DNA of 51,606 nucleotides from Hyphomicrobiales bacterium (GTDB taxonomy: Bacteria; Pseudomonadota; Alphaproteobacteria; JAPOUT01): positions 1 through 51,606 of the forward strand of contig JAPOUT010000098.1 of the NCBI GenBank assembly GCA_026708545.1, written 5' to 3'. The position numbers were made by a program, and so were the translations under genes. Every line of letters starts with the position of its first letter. Position 1 is the stretch's first letter. The notes under the pieces are model-generated. The model was not told the origin of the DNA and did not search any database. It was given only the letters and a program-made list of their open reading frames with translations. This document shows, one piece after another, positions 28,391 through 37,406 of this stretch.

Positions 28391-30228
28391 ACCGCACCCT
28401 GCTTTTTTCGGGTGAGAAGGAATTGCAAAACATCGCGTGCGGGAGGCGCGGCGGCCCTTGAGCCGCTGCCCCCGTGCTCGACCACAATTGAGACCGCATA
28501 GCGCGGCGAACTCCAAGGAGCGTAGGCAACAAACAAGGCATGGTCCCGCAATTTGCGCGCAAGGTGCTCGTTCTTAATGACGCCGCTTCTGCGCTCTTGC
28601 CGCGAGATATTGCGCACCTGCGTCGTCCCGGTCTTGCCGGCAAGGCGCATTGAAGGGTCAATGATACGCGAGCGGTAAGCGGTCCCGCCCGGGACGTTGC
28701 TCACCGCATGCATCGAGTCCTGAATAAACTTCAGCGACGAAGGCGACAGTCCCATCGGGGGCGCCGCCGTGTGCTTGACATGCTCGTTGCCGACACGTTT
28801 GATTATATGCGGAGAAACCGCCATGCCGCCGTTAGCGATGCGCGCAGCCATCACGGCAAGCTGCAAAGGCGTCGTAAGCAAATACCCCTGTCCAACCGCG
28901 GTGATCAAATCCTCTCCTCCGTACCAACTCTCGCCGAGAGCCTCGCGCTTCCAGCGCGGCGAAGGGACGAGCCCGGGCTTGCCGCCGGGAATGCCAATGT
29001 CGAACTTCTCGCCAAACCCCATGCGTCGCGCCATAACGGCAATCCTCTCGACGGGAACGCGCTGCACAAGATTGTAAAAGTAAACATCGCACGAACGCAT
29101 AATCGCGCCGAGCATGTCGAGACGCCCGTGTCCGTGTTCCTTCCAACAGTGGAAATCACGAGTGCCCAGCGAATATTTGCCGGAGCAATAATATGTCTCG
29201 TCCGGATTGACGAGGCCTTCCTCCAAAGCCGCAAGCGCAACAACAAGCTTAAATGTCGATCCCGGTGCATATTGCCCCTCAATGGCCTTGTGCAAAAAAG
29301 GCGTATCCGGATGCCCCATCAACGCTTTCCATCTTTCGGCCGGAATCCCCATGCTGAAATGGTTCGGGTCATACGAGGGAGTTGATGACATCGCGAGGAT
29401 TTCGCCGTTGTGAACATCCATCACAACACCCGCAGCACTCTCGTTCTTGAGAAGTTCATTGAGGTGGAGTTGCGTCGGCAAATCAAGAGAAAGCGCAACC
29501 TCGGTGCCGGACTGCCCTTCGTGGCGTTCGAGTTCGCGCACAATCCGTCCGGCCGCGTTAACCTCGACGCGGCTTGCGCCCGCAACGCCGCGCAGGTATG
29601 TGTCAAAACGGGTCTCCACGCCGGAGCGACCGATACGAAACTCCGGAATCCGCAACAGTGAATCGGAATTGTCCTCAATATCCTCCTTGCGCACCGGCGC
29701 GACATAACCAACCACGTGGGCGAGGGCATCGGCGTGGGGATAATAACGCAGGCGTCCGACCTCGCAATGAATGCCCGGCAGTTCCGGGGCGCGCAGGTTA
29801 ATCTCCGCAAACTCTCCCCACGACAAACCCTCAACCACGGGGATGGCGACAAAACTCGGCAGCCTCCTCGCACTCTCGAGAACCCGCCTTAACGCAGTAT
29901 CGCTAAGCCGGATAAAGCTATTAAGCCGCTGCAGCGCCTGCGGCACGTCCCCGGCTTGTTCGGGAACGAGGATAATGCGGAAATTCTCCCGGCTGCTCGC
30001 CAACTCGGCACCGTTGCGGTCAAGTATGAGTCCGCGCTCGGGCGCAAGCAACACCGTGTTGATGCGGTTTTGCTCGGCGAGTGCGCTGTATCTATCGGAC
30101 TGCTTAACCTGAAGGTAATAGAGCCGCCCGCCTAATACCCCGAATAATCCAAGTTGCAACCCTCCGGCAACAATCGCACGCCTTGTAAACTCGCGCCGCC
30201 GCCATCCTTCCGATTTTGACCTTTCCAC
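28387..30228 (-). CDS. mrdA: Penicillin-binding protein 2 (elongation transpeptidase)
   Basis: Class B transpeptidase that cross-links peptidoglycan during cell elongation; 613 aa. A single N-terminal membrane helix lies at about 13-32, followed by the dimerisation/pedestal domain. The transpeptidase domain shows SxxK as STFK in QYAPGSTFKL (about 330), SxN as SCD in MRSCDVYFYN and KTG in LAGKTGTTQV. The SCD in place of SxN is usual for PBP2. It is followed by rodA with ATGA overlap and preceded by mreD by 12 bases. Confidence 0.96.
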   Translation of the reverse strand: MERSKSEGWRRREFTRRAIVAGGLQLGLFGVLGGRLYYLQVKQSDRYSALAEQNRINTVLLAPERGLILDRNGAELASSRENFRIILVPEQAGDVPQALQRLNSFIRLSDTALRRVLESARRLPSFVAIPVVEGLSWGEFAEINLRAPELPGIHCEVGRLRYYPHADALAHVVGYVAPVRKEDIEDNSDSLLRIPEFRIGRSGVETRFDTYLRGVAGASRVEVNAAGRIVRELERHEGQSGTEVALSLDLPTQLHLNELLKNESAAGVVMDVHNGEILAMSSTPSYDPNHFSMGIPAERWKALMGHPDTPFLHKAIEGQYAPGSTFKLVVALAALEEGLVNPDETYYCSGKYSLGTRDFHCWKEHGHGRLDMLGAIMRSCDVYFYNLVQRVPVERIAVMARRMGFGEKFDIGIPGGKPGLVPSPRWKREALGESWYGGEDLITAVGQGYLLTTPLQLAVMAARIANGGMAVSPHIIKRVGNEHVKHTAAPPMGLSPSSLKFIQDSMHAVSNVPGGTAYRSRIIDPSMRLAGKTGTTQVRNISRQERRSGVIKNEHLARKLRDHALFVAYAPWSSPRYAVSIVVEHGGSGSRAAAPPARDVLQFLLTRKKQGAV

Positions 30229-30240
30229 GAGACGAGCACC

Positions 30241-30765
30241 TCAAATAACGTGAGAACGAACACGCCACAACAACGTAACCGGGTACAACAACGCAGAGAT
30301 ACATGCTTGAAAGAAAAGCGCCTTGGCCGAAACCGCGCCGGCAACAACCCAGCCGACCAGCCATGAGAATATCACAAACAAAATCACCACAAGAATAAAT
30401 CCAAGCCACGAAAACAGCGCCGAACGATTAATGAATTGCAAGAACCCTCCTTGTTGCGAGAGAACAAGCACATAAAGCGACAGATACAGCAAAGCCCAAA
30501 CGCCGATCGTTCCGCCCGAAAGCAAGTCTTGAAAAATCCCAATGAGAAAGATACTGACCGGCCGCGCTTCCGTTTGCTTTTGCAGCACCCAGAAGTAAAT
30601 CACAATGACAGGCAAACCGCCAAGCAGCGAGACTCCCTCGAAATGCACCGGAGGCATGCGCGCAAGCATCACGCAGATGCCTCCAAGCAACACAAGCAAA
30701 AAATTATGAAGCACATGCCTTGCCGCGCGATGGTTGCCGTCAATGGAGAGCAACTCGTTGTTCAT
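30241..30765 (-). CDS. mreD: Rod-shape determining membrane protein MreD
   Basis: 174 aa integral membrane protein with about five or six helices, of the MreD type (segments GGLPVIVIYFWVLQ and IFQDLLSGGTIGVWALLYL). It joins MreC and MreB in the elongasome. Sequence conservation is low in this family, so the call relies strongly on position between mreC (ATGA overlap) and mrdA. Confidence 0.9.
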   Translation of the reverse strand: MNNELLSIDGNHRAARHVLHNFLLVLLGGICVMLARMPPVHFEGVSLLGGLPVIVIYFWVLQKQTEARPVSIFLIGIFQDLLSGGTIGVWALLYLSLYVLVLSQQGGFLQFINRSALFSWLGFILVVILFVIFSWLVGWVVAGAVSAKALFFQACISALLYPVTLLWRVRSHVI

Positions 30766-31673
30766 TGTGAAGCCTCCTGCGCGGAAGCCTGCTGCACGTC
30801 ATCTTGCGCGACGTCACCGGCGATACCGCCTACAGGAATGTCATTGTGCGCGGCATGGACAAGGATGCGCACCCATTCCAACTGGCGCGCCTGCATATAG
30901 GGTTTGACAATGGGAACATCGTCGCTCACATCAATCACCTCGCCGACGGGAAGCCCCGCGGGCAGGAAGCCGCCGTCGCCGGATGTGACAACGAGATCTC
31001 CGGGGGCGGCCGTCTTGCCTTCGGGAAGATATTCGAGACGCAACACATCCTTGTTATTGCCGGTGGCAATGGCATCAACGCCGCCGGATCCCACCAGGAT
31101 GGGAATGCGGGAACTGAAATCCGTAAGCAGAAGCACCCGGCTCGTCGTATCACCGACACCGATGATGCGCCCGACCAGGCCCTGCGCGTTGATGACCCCC
31201 AGGCCGTATTCGACGCCGTCCTGTTTTCCCGCCTGCAGCACCATCGCCTGCTCGAAGGGGCCGCCGGATTTCCCCAGCACCCGGGCGGTCAGGTAGGATG
31301 AATCCGGAACCGCAACCACATTGAGCAAATCCTCGTAATGCGTAAGCTGGCGCTCCAACTCCCGCGCGCGCGAGCGCCATTTCAAAAGCCGGGAATTTTG
31401 CGCGCGCAATTCTTCATTGCGCTCGAGAAGGGAGAAATGGTTTTGCGTCGCAAACCAGATGGCATCGGAAGCGTTCTCCGAGCGCGTCGCAAGCGCGACA
31501 ACCGGAGCGCTGGCATCCATCACCCAAAATTTCCCCCGCTGGAAAAACCCGGCACCGGAACGGTCCAAAACCAGCAACACCAGCGAGAGCACGATCAAGA
31601 AAGTAATCTCGTGACGATGGGCGAATCCGCCCCAGGCGCGTTGCCATTTACTTTCTACAGGAGCCCACATCAA
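30762..31673 (-). CDS. mreC: Rod-shape determining protein MreC
   Basis: 303 aa bitopic protein: a membrane helix at about 24-42, a coiled coil at about 75-115 (RNEELRAQNSRLLKWRSR) and a beta-rich periplasmic domain that activates PBP2/RodA. The segment VINAQGLVGRIIGVGDTTSRV is typical. The C-terminus has an Ala/Gln-rich tail. It overlaps mreD by four bases and follows mreB by 25. Confidence 0.95.
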   Translation of the reverse strand: MMWAPVESKWQRAWGGFAHRHEITFLIVLSLVLLVLDRSGAGFFQRGKFWVMDASAPVVALATRSENASDAIWFATQNHFSLLERNEELRAQNSRLLKWRSRARELERQLTHYEDLLNVVAVPDSSYLTARVLGKSGGPFEQAMVLQAGKQDGVEYGLGVINAQGLVGRIIGVGDTTSRVLLLTDFSSRIPILVGSGGVDAIATGNNKDVLRLEYLPEGKTAAPGDLVVTSGDGGFLPAGLPVGEVIDVSDDVPIVKPYMQARQLEWVRILVHAAHNDIPVGGIAGDVAQDDVQQASAQEASQ

Positions 31674-31698
31674 ACTACTCCACTACCCGTCCTACGAC

Positions 31699-32760
<1,062 letters not shown>

Positions 32761-34335
32761 TTAAAGTGCTCGCAATGAGTGGGGAATGGTGCTTTGTCCT
32801 TTGCCGAGCATCCGGTTCAACGCGCTGACATAGGCGCGCGTGGATGCAAGCAACGTGTCGGTATCGGCACCGCGTCCGATAATAACGCCTTTGTCCCTCT
32901 CCTCGAGGTGGACGCTCACCTCCGCCTGCGCATCCGACCCCCCGGTCACGGCGTGAACCTTGTACAACCGCAAACGGGCATCGTGCGGAAAAATCTCCCT
33001 CACGGCCCGGAAGATGGCGTTGACGGGACCGTCGCCCTCGGCGGTGGCGGCGCACTCAACGCCGTCGACCTCGAGGGTCAGCTCGGCGCGGGCGGGCTGC
33101 CCGGTGCCGCCGGCAACATAAAGCTTCACCACGCGCAGACGTTCGCTTCCAAGGGCGAAGTGGTCCTCGACCAACGCAACAATATCGTCGTCGGTGACCT
33201 CTTTCTTCTTGTCGGCGAGTTCCTTGAACCGGGCAAACAGGCCTTTGAGTCCTTCGTCGTCAAAATTGTAACCGAGTTCCTCAAGCTTCACGCGAAAGGC
33301 ATGGCGACCGGAGAGTTTCCCCATCACAAGCGACGAGCTCGTAAAGCCGACGCTTTCGGGTGTCATGATTTCGTAAGTCTGGTGATGCTTGAGCATGCCG
33401 TCCTGGTGAATGCCCGACTCGTGGGCAAAAGCGTTGCGGCCGACAATCGCCTTGTTGTACTGCACCGGAAAGGATGTCACCGATGAAACGAGCTTCGAGG
33501 CTTTGGCGATTTTCTCGGAGTCGATCCCCGTGGTGAACGGAAAGCGGTCGCCGCGCACCTTGAGGGTCATGACGATTTCCTCCATCGCCGCGTTGCCCGC
33601 ACGTTCTCCGAGTCCGTTGACGGTGCACTCAATCTGGCGGGCGCCGGCTTGAACGCCCGCGAGCGAATTCGCAACCGCCAGGCCGAGATCGTTGTGGCAA
33701 TGGACCGAAAAGACGGCCTTGTCCGAGTTGGGAACGCGCTCCCGCAACATCGAGATGAGCGCGAAAAACTCCTTCGGCTCGCTGTATCCGACGGTATCGG
33801 GGATGTTGATGGTCCCGGCACCGGCCGCAATCGCCGCCTCAACGCATTTGCAGAGGAAGTCATGCTCGGTGCGCGTGGCATCCTCGGGCGACCACTCCAC
33901 GTCATCGACAAGGTTGCGTGCACGGGCGACCGAGAACTTCACCGCCTCCAAAACCTCGTCGGCTTCCATCTGCAGCTTGTGCTTTCGATGCACCGGACTC
34001 GTGGAAATGAAAGTGTGAATGCGCGCCCGCCTTGCATCGCGCAAAGCTTCGCCCGCGCGGTCAATGTCTTTCGCACCCGCGCGCGCAAGTGAACACACCC
34101 GCGCACTTCGAACCTGTTTCGAAATTTCCCGAACCGCTTCGAAGTCGCCGTTGGACGCAATTGCAAATCCGGCCTCGATGATATCGACGCCCATCTCATC
34201 GAGAACATTGGCGACCTGAATCTTGTCTTCCAACGTCATCGATGCACCGGGCGACTGTTCCCCGTCGCGCAATGTCGTATCGAAAATCAAAACGCGTTCG
34301 GGATTCTTTTGTGTTTGCGTGTTTGTAGAATTCAT
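32761..34335 (-). CDS. leuA: 2-isopropylmalate synthase
   Basis: First committed leucine step: acetyl-CoA plus 2-oxoisovalerate to 2-isopropylmalate. 524 aa, the long form with the C-terminal regulatory LeuA dimer domain (about 390-515), where leucine feedback acts. The catalytic barrel begins FDTTLRDGEQSPG (about 19-31), and the metal ligands HxH lie in FSVHCHNDLGLAVAN near 205. The start has AAGGA seven bases upstream. It is preceded by a leader peptide gene and mutually exclusive hairpins, and followed by mreB after 18 bases. Confidence 0.96.
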   Translation of the reverse strand: MNSTNTQTQKNPERVLIFDTTLRDGEQSPGASMTLEDKIQVANVLDEMGVDIIEAGFAIASNGDFEAVREISKQVRSARVCSLARAGAKDIDRAGEALRDARRARIHTFISTSPVHRKHKLQMEADEVLEAVKFSVARARNLVDDVEWSPEDATRTEHDFLCKCVEAAIAAGAGTINIPDTVGYSEPKEFFALISMLRERVPNSDKAVFSVHCHNDLGLAVANSLAGVQAGARQIECTVNGLGERAGNAAMEEIVMTLKVRGDRFPFTTGIDSEKIAKASKLVSSVTSFPVQYNKAIVGRNAFAHESGIHQDGMLKHHQTYEIMTPESVGFTSSSLVMGKLSGRHAFRVKLEELGYNFDDEGLKGLFARFKELADKKKEVTDDDIVALVEDHFALGSERLRVVKLYVAGGTGQPARAELTLEVDGVECAATAEGDGPVNAIFRAVREIFPHDARLRLYKVHAVTGGSDAQAEVSVHLEERDKGVIIGRGADTDTLLASTRAYVSALNRMLGKGQSTIPHSLRAL

Positions 34336-34414
34336 TGTTTCATCCTTTCGCTTTGTCCCGCATATTTTGCGGTTTTTGTTTTTGTTGTCTCCGTTTCCAT
34401 GTTGTACTCACCAT

Positions 34415-34458
34415 CCCCTGAAGACGATCCCTTGAGGAATCCCTGTTGCCCTCAGGGG
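34415..34458 (-). promoter_or_regulatory. Alternative hairpins at the end of the leuA leader peptide
   Basis: On the minus strand the end of leuL contains CCCCTGA (34458-34452), which can pair with TCAGGGG (34421-34415). The overlapping CCCTGAGG (34457-34450) can instead pair with CCTCAAGGG (34437-34429), with one bulge. The two stems share bases and cannot coexist, as in an attenuator. No U-run follows, so the output may be through leuA translation or Rho rather than an intrinsic terminator. Confidence 0.5.
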
Positions 34459-34544
34459 CGGATTAGGAGTAGCGAAAGAATGAGTGTGCTCGCGCCAAAC
34501 GGCGAGGTCGGGGACAAGTGTATGGGCGTGAATGCCTTGTGCAT
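34452..34544 (-). CDS. leuL: Leucine-rich leader peptide of leuA
   Basis: 30 codons from ATG (34544-34542) to TGA (34454-34452), with AAAGGAA just upstream. The peptide ends TLILSLLLIRP: five Leu in eight residues, placed right before the alternative hairpins. Leu codons CTC, CTT, CTA, CTC, CTA include the rare CTA twice. This is the design of ribosome-mediated attenuation, known for leuA in alphaproteobacteria. Stalling on scarce Leu-tRNA would free leuA, and probably mreB onwards, from repression. Confidence 0.75.
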   Translation of the reverse strand: MHKAFTPIHLSPTSPFGASTLILSLLLIRP

Positions 34545-34625
34545 GTTTCCTTTACCTGTTTGTCTTCGCCCGTGCGAGCTTCGAAAGGCCTAGTTGCGGA
34601 ATGCAAAATCAGCCATAACAAGGCA

Positions 34626-34655
34626 TATATACCCCGAAAATTTGCTTTGTGGCAA
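34626..34655 (-). promoter_or_regulatory. Sigma-70-like promoter of leuL-leuA
   Basis: On the minus strand TTGCCA (34655-34650), an 18-base spacer and TATATA (34631-34626). The transcript would start near 34619, about 75 bases before the leader peptide ATG. Confidence 0.55.
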
Positions 34656-34705
34656 GAAGTTTTTATCAAGAATCGCCAAAAAATGCGAATATTGAACGCA
34701 ATCGT

Positions 34706-34748
34706 CGGCGGGATGCCTGCAGAATCGTCCCGCCGCCGCCTGCAGGCA
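34706..34748. repeat. Two interleaved perfect inverted repeats
   Basis: Repeat one: CGGCGGGA (34706-34713) with TCCCGCCG (34728-34735). Repeat two: TGCCTGCAG (34714-34722) with CTGCAGGCA (34740-34748). The arms alternate (1a-2a-1b-2b), so as RNA they are mutually exclusive or pseudoknotted, and as DNA they could be overlapping operators. They lie about 50-90 bases upstream of the leuL promoter. Confidence 0.6.
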
Positions 34749-34784
34749 CAACCTAAAGATGCGGCCCCTCTCAATCAAATTCCG

Positions 34785-34808
34785 AAAAAAACCCGCGAAA
34801 TTCGCGGG
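34785..34808 (-). terminator. Intrinsic-terminator-like hairpin pointing towards leuA
   Basis: On the minus strand CCCGCGAA-T-TTCGCGGG (34808-34792; realistic 6-bp stem and 5-base loop) is followed by seven T (34791-34785). No annotated gene lies upstream on this strand, because iolG runs the other way. It may end an unannotated small RNA or insulate leuA. Confidence 0.5.
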
Positions 34809-35088
34809 AAAAACCACCGGTCCGCCCGGATGCGCCTCTCCCGCCGACGGACGGCAACACCCCCGCAAGCCCCCGTCGCGGGTTTCCTGCCGGGGGAAAT
34901 TGGCGTCCGATGTTTTCCTCGACTTTTTTATTTTTCCCGCCCATATTCGATTTCTGCGCCGGAGACGGCTTCCACCTGCGGCGGATGCCCGGGATCTTGC
35001 CGGGCCCTGAAAGATGCCGTGCCTCCGGCTTTTTATTGCGGCTCCGCAACAAAATCCGGACCACATAACGGAATTAGGGAAAAAGTCC
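34809..35088. other. Structured gene-free gap upstream of iolG
   Basis: No believable coding frame on either strand. GC-rich with several hairpin and T-run combinations, including a GTC(C)GA/TCGAC hairpin followed by TTTTTTATTTTT near 34911-34938 (plus strand), and GCCG/CGGC followed by TTTTT near 35013-35031. No known riboswitch or stable RNA was recognised by eye. The iolG promoter must be near the right end. Confidence 0.4.
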
Positions 35089-36081
35089 ATGTCGAAACGA
35101 TTTGCAATTTTGGGAGCCGGGCGTATCGGGCAGGTCCATGCCCGTGCCGTCAGCAACAATGAAAACGCGGAACTTGCGGCAATTTTCGACCCCGCCGATG
35201 CGGCGGCGGAATCAATTGTCGAGCGCTACGGTGCCGCGCGGATGGACATCGAAGAAATTGCCGCCGACGCCGGCATAGATGCCGTGCTTCTTTGCACGCC
35301 GACGGACCGCCATGCCGAGCAGATAGAATTTTTCGCCCGCGCGGGCAAGGCCGTTTTCTGTGAAAAGCCGATTGACCTTTCATCCTCGCGCGCCCGTGAA
35401 TGTCTTGACACGGTTGAAAAAACAAAGGCAACGTTGATGGTCGGATTCAATCGCCGTTATGACCCGCACTTCATGGCGGTCAAGGCGCAAATTGACAACG
35501 GCTCCATCGGCAATCCCGAAACGGGAGTGATCATTTCGCGTGATCCGGCATTGCCTCCGGCGGAGTACATTAAACGCTCCGGCGGCATTTTCAAGGATAT
35601 GATGATTCATGATTTCGATATGGCGGTTTATCTCATGGGATCGGTGCCCGAGACCGTGTCCGCTACGGGTTCGGTGCTTACCGATCCGGAAGTCGCCGGC
35701 CTGGGAGATTACGACACCGCCTGCGCCGTCCTGCGCTGGACGGACGGCAGGCAGATGATGATCTCGAATTCCCGCCGCGCCGTTTACGGTTATGACCAGA
35801 GGATTGAAGTGCACGGGTCGCAAGGCATGGTCGCGGCGGAAAACCAGCGCCCGGTCGGCATTGAACTGGCAACGGAGAAAGGATACACCCGTCCGCCGCT
35901 GCATGACTTTTTCATGACCCGCTATACCGAGGCCTACGCCAATGAAATCAACGCCTTCATTGAGGCGATCAACGGCGGGGCCGTGGAAATCCCGACGGGG
36001 AAGGACGGCCTCAATTCATTGCTGATGGCGGAAGCGGCGCTGGCGTCGCTGGAAACGGGAACGGTCGTAAAAATAGCCTAA
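35089..36081 (+). CDS. iolG: Inositol 2-dehydrogenase (Gfo/Idh/MocA family)
   Basis: NAD-dependent oxidation of myo-inositol to scyllo-inosose, the entry step of inositol catabolism; 330 aa from ATG 35089. The Rossmann motif ILGAGRIGQVHA is at about 7-18, and the EKP motif in FCEKPIDLS (about 93-101) holds the catalytic Lys. The GGIFKDMMIHDFDM stretch has the catalytic Asp/His pair. An upstream start at 35014 adds unconserved residues. It faces the second Gfo/Idh/MocA gene tail to tail with overlapping stop codons (CTAA). Confidence 0.9.
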   Translation: MSKRFAILGAGRIGQVHARAVSNNENAELAAIFDPADAAAESIVERYGAARMDIEEIAADAGIDAVLLCTPTDRHAEQIEFFARAGKAVFCEKPIDLSSSRARECLDTVEKTKATLMVGFNRRYDPHFMAVKAQIDNGSIGNPETGVIISRDPALPPAEYIKRSGGIFKDMMIHDFDMAVYLMGSVPETVSATGSVLTDPEVAGLGDYDTACAVLRWTDGRQMMISNSRRAVYGYDQRIEVHGSQGMVAAENQRPVGIELATEKGYTRPPLHDFFMTRYTEAYANEINAFIEAINGGAVEIPTGKDGLNSLLMAEAALASLETGTVVKIA

Positions 36082-37202
36082 ACGCTTTCCCAATTTCCGC
36101 TGAGCGACGAGCGGTCAACCGCATCCAGCACCTTTTCGATGACGAGTCCGTCGGAAAAGTTCGGCCAGACGGGAGTGTCCTTTTCAATGGCGTGCAGCAA
36201 TTCGTGCAACTCGCAGACTTTAACATCCATGTAGCCAAGTCCGTGGCCGGCGTTCGGCAAAAAGGCCGAATAGGGTTCATGCATCGGGCCCGTCAGAATG
36301 GTCCTGAACCCGTTGGTCGCGGGATTGTCCTGTCGCGTGAAGAGGCGCAGTTCATTAAGCCTCTCCTGGTTGAAGCAAATCGTGCCTTCGGTGCCGTGCA
36401 CTTCCCAGCGCAGGCCGCATTTCAGCCCCCAGCTGACGCGGCTGGCGCCGATATGGCCGTGGACGCCGTTTTCAAATTTAACCAGCGCCGCAACCATGTC
36501 GTCGTTGTCAACCTTTTCCCTCTTGCCGGGTGCATCGGGAAGGCTGCGCTCGGGATGAACGATTGAAATATCGCCGATAACACGATTGATGGTCGAGCCC
36601 GTCACGAAATGGGCAATGCTGACGACATGACTGAGCACGTCGCCGATGGCACCGGTGCCCGATTTTTCCCGGGACATGCGCCACGACCATGGCCGCTCGC
36701 TGTCCGCTTCGTTATCGACGTCATACCGGCAGAAGAAAGCGGCAATGCGGCCGATTGCCCCGGATTCAATCAATTGCCGCGCATGCGTAACCGCCGGATT
36801 TTTTGTGTAGTTGTAACCGATGATTGTTTTGCCGGAACTGTCCAGGGCGGCTTTTGCCATGGCTTGAGAATCGGCAAGGCTGGCGGACATCGGTTTTTCG
36901 CACCAGACATGCTTGCCGGCCTTGAGCGCCGCAATGGCTATGTCCGCATGGGTGTCGTTCGGGGTGCAGACGGAAATTAATTCCACTTCGGGATCGGCGA
37001 CGACCTCCTGCCACTTGTCGGTATGGCGATTAAATCCCAAATCGGCGGCGCGCCGGGAGGCGCGTTGCGGATCCAGGTCGCAAACAATCTCAAGCCGCGG
37101 CCTCAATCCCGTTCCGAAAACCGAGGCGGACGCGCTGTAAGCTATTGAATGCGCCTTGCCCATGAACATCGTGCCGATGACGCCAACGCCGATTTCCTTC
37201 AT
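36078..37202 (-). CDS. Second Gfo/Idh/MocA-family oxidoreductase, probable inositol-isomer dehydrogenase
   Basis: 374 aa from ATG 37202 (MKEIGVGVIG). The NAD motif GVIGTMFMGKAHSIAYS is at 6-22, EKP lies in WCEKPMSASLADSQAM, and a GAIGDVLSHVVSIAHFV segment carries the active-site His. It is longer than IolG and belongs to a different branch, which suggests another substrate such as scyllo- or chiro-inositol, or a keto-inositol (inference). It diverges from the transporter operon over a region with a candidate RpiR operator. Confidence 0.85.
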   Translation of the reverse strand: MKEIGVGVIGTMFMGKAHSIAYSASASVFGTGLRPRLEIVCDLDPQRASRRAADLGFNRHTDKWQEVVADPEVELISVCTPNDTHADIAIAALKAGKHVWCEKPMSASLADSQAMAKAALDSSGKTIIGYNYTKNPAVTHARQLIESGAIGRIAAFFCRYDVDNEADSERPWSWRMSREKSGTGAIGDVLSHVVSIAHFVTGSTINRVIGDISIVHPERSLPDAPGKREKVDNDDMVAALVKFENGVHGHIGASRVSWGLKCGLRWEVHGTEGTICFNQERLNELRLFTRQDNPATNGFRTILTGPMHEPYSAFLPNAGHGLGYMDVKVCELHELLHAIEKDTPVWPNFSDGLVIEKVLDAVDRSSLSGNWESV

Positions 37203-37284
37203 AGCGTTTATCCTTCCAATATCCGTCGTGAAAGCAAAAAAGAACCCCCGCCAGTCGATTAGCACAATCGGCATCCTTAAGAAA

Positions 37285-37302
37285 ATGGAAATATTTTTCC
37301 AT
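37285..37302. promoter_or_regulatory. Candidate IolR/RpiR operator (GGAA-N6-TTCC)
   Basis: ATGGAAATATTTTTCCAT is a near-perfect palindrome containing GGAA-N6-TTCC (37287-37300), the pattern described for IolR of Sinorhizobium. It sits between the divergent oxidoreductase (ATG 37202) and the transporter operon (ATG 37407). A weaker palindrome, ATGGTCGGGAACGGCCAT, is at 37348-37365. Confidence 0.6.
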
Positions 37303-37406
37303 ATTTAAGAAAAAAATTGTTGATTCTGATTCCCTTATGCTTTTAACATGGTCGGGAACGGCCATCGAAGGGATGGCTTAATGAAATACGATAAAGGGTT
37401 ATACTT

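Noticed and set aside
27608-28501. Plus-strand ORF (297 aa) opposite rodA
   Set aside because: Very Gln/Lys/Arg-rich antisense of a hydrophobic membrane protein, the expected artefact.
34349-34380. CCGCATATTTTGCGG followed by TTTTTG, a plus-strand terminator look-alike between leuL and leuA
   Set aside because: It faces the wrong way for leuA and no plus-strand gene precedes it. On the leuA strand the A-run comes before the hairpin, so it does not terminate there.
34590-35159. Minus-strand ORF (189 aa) upstream of leuA
   Set aside because: It crosses the terminator-like hairpin and the leuA promoter and runs into iolG; Arg/Gly-rich with no domain or ribosome binding site.
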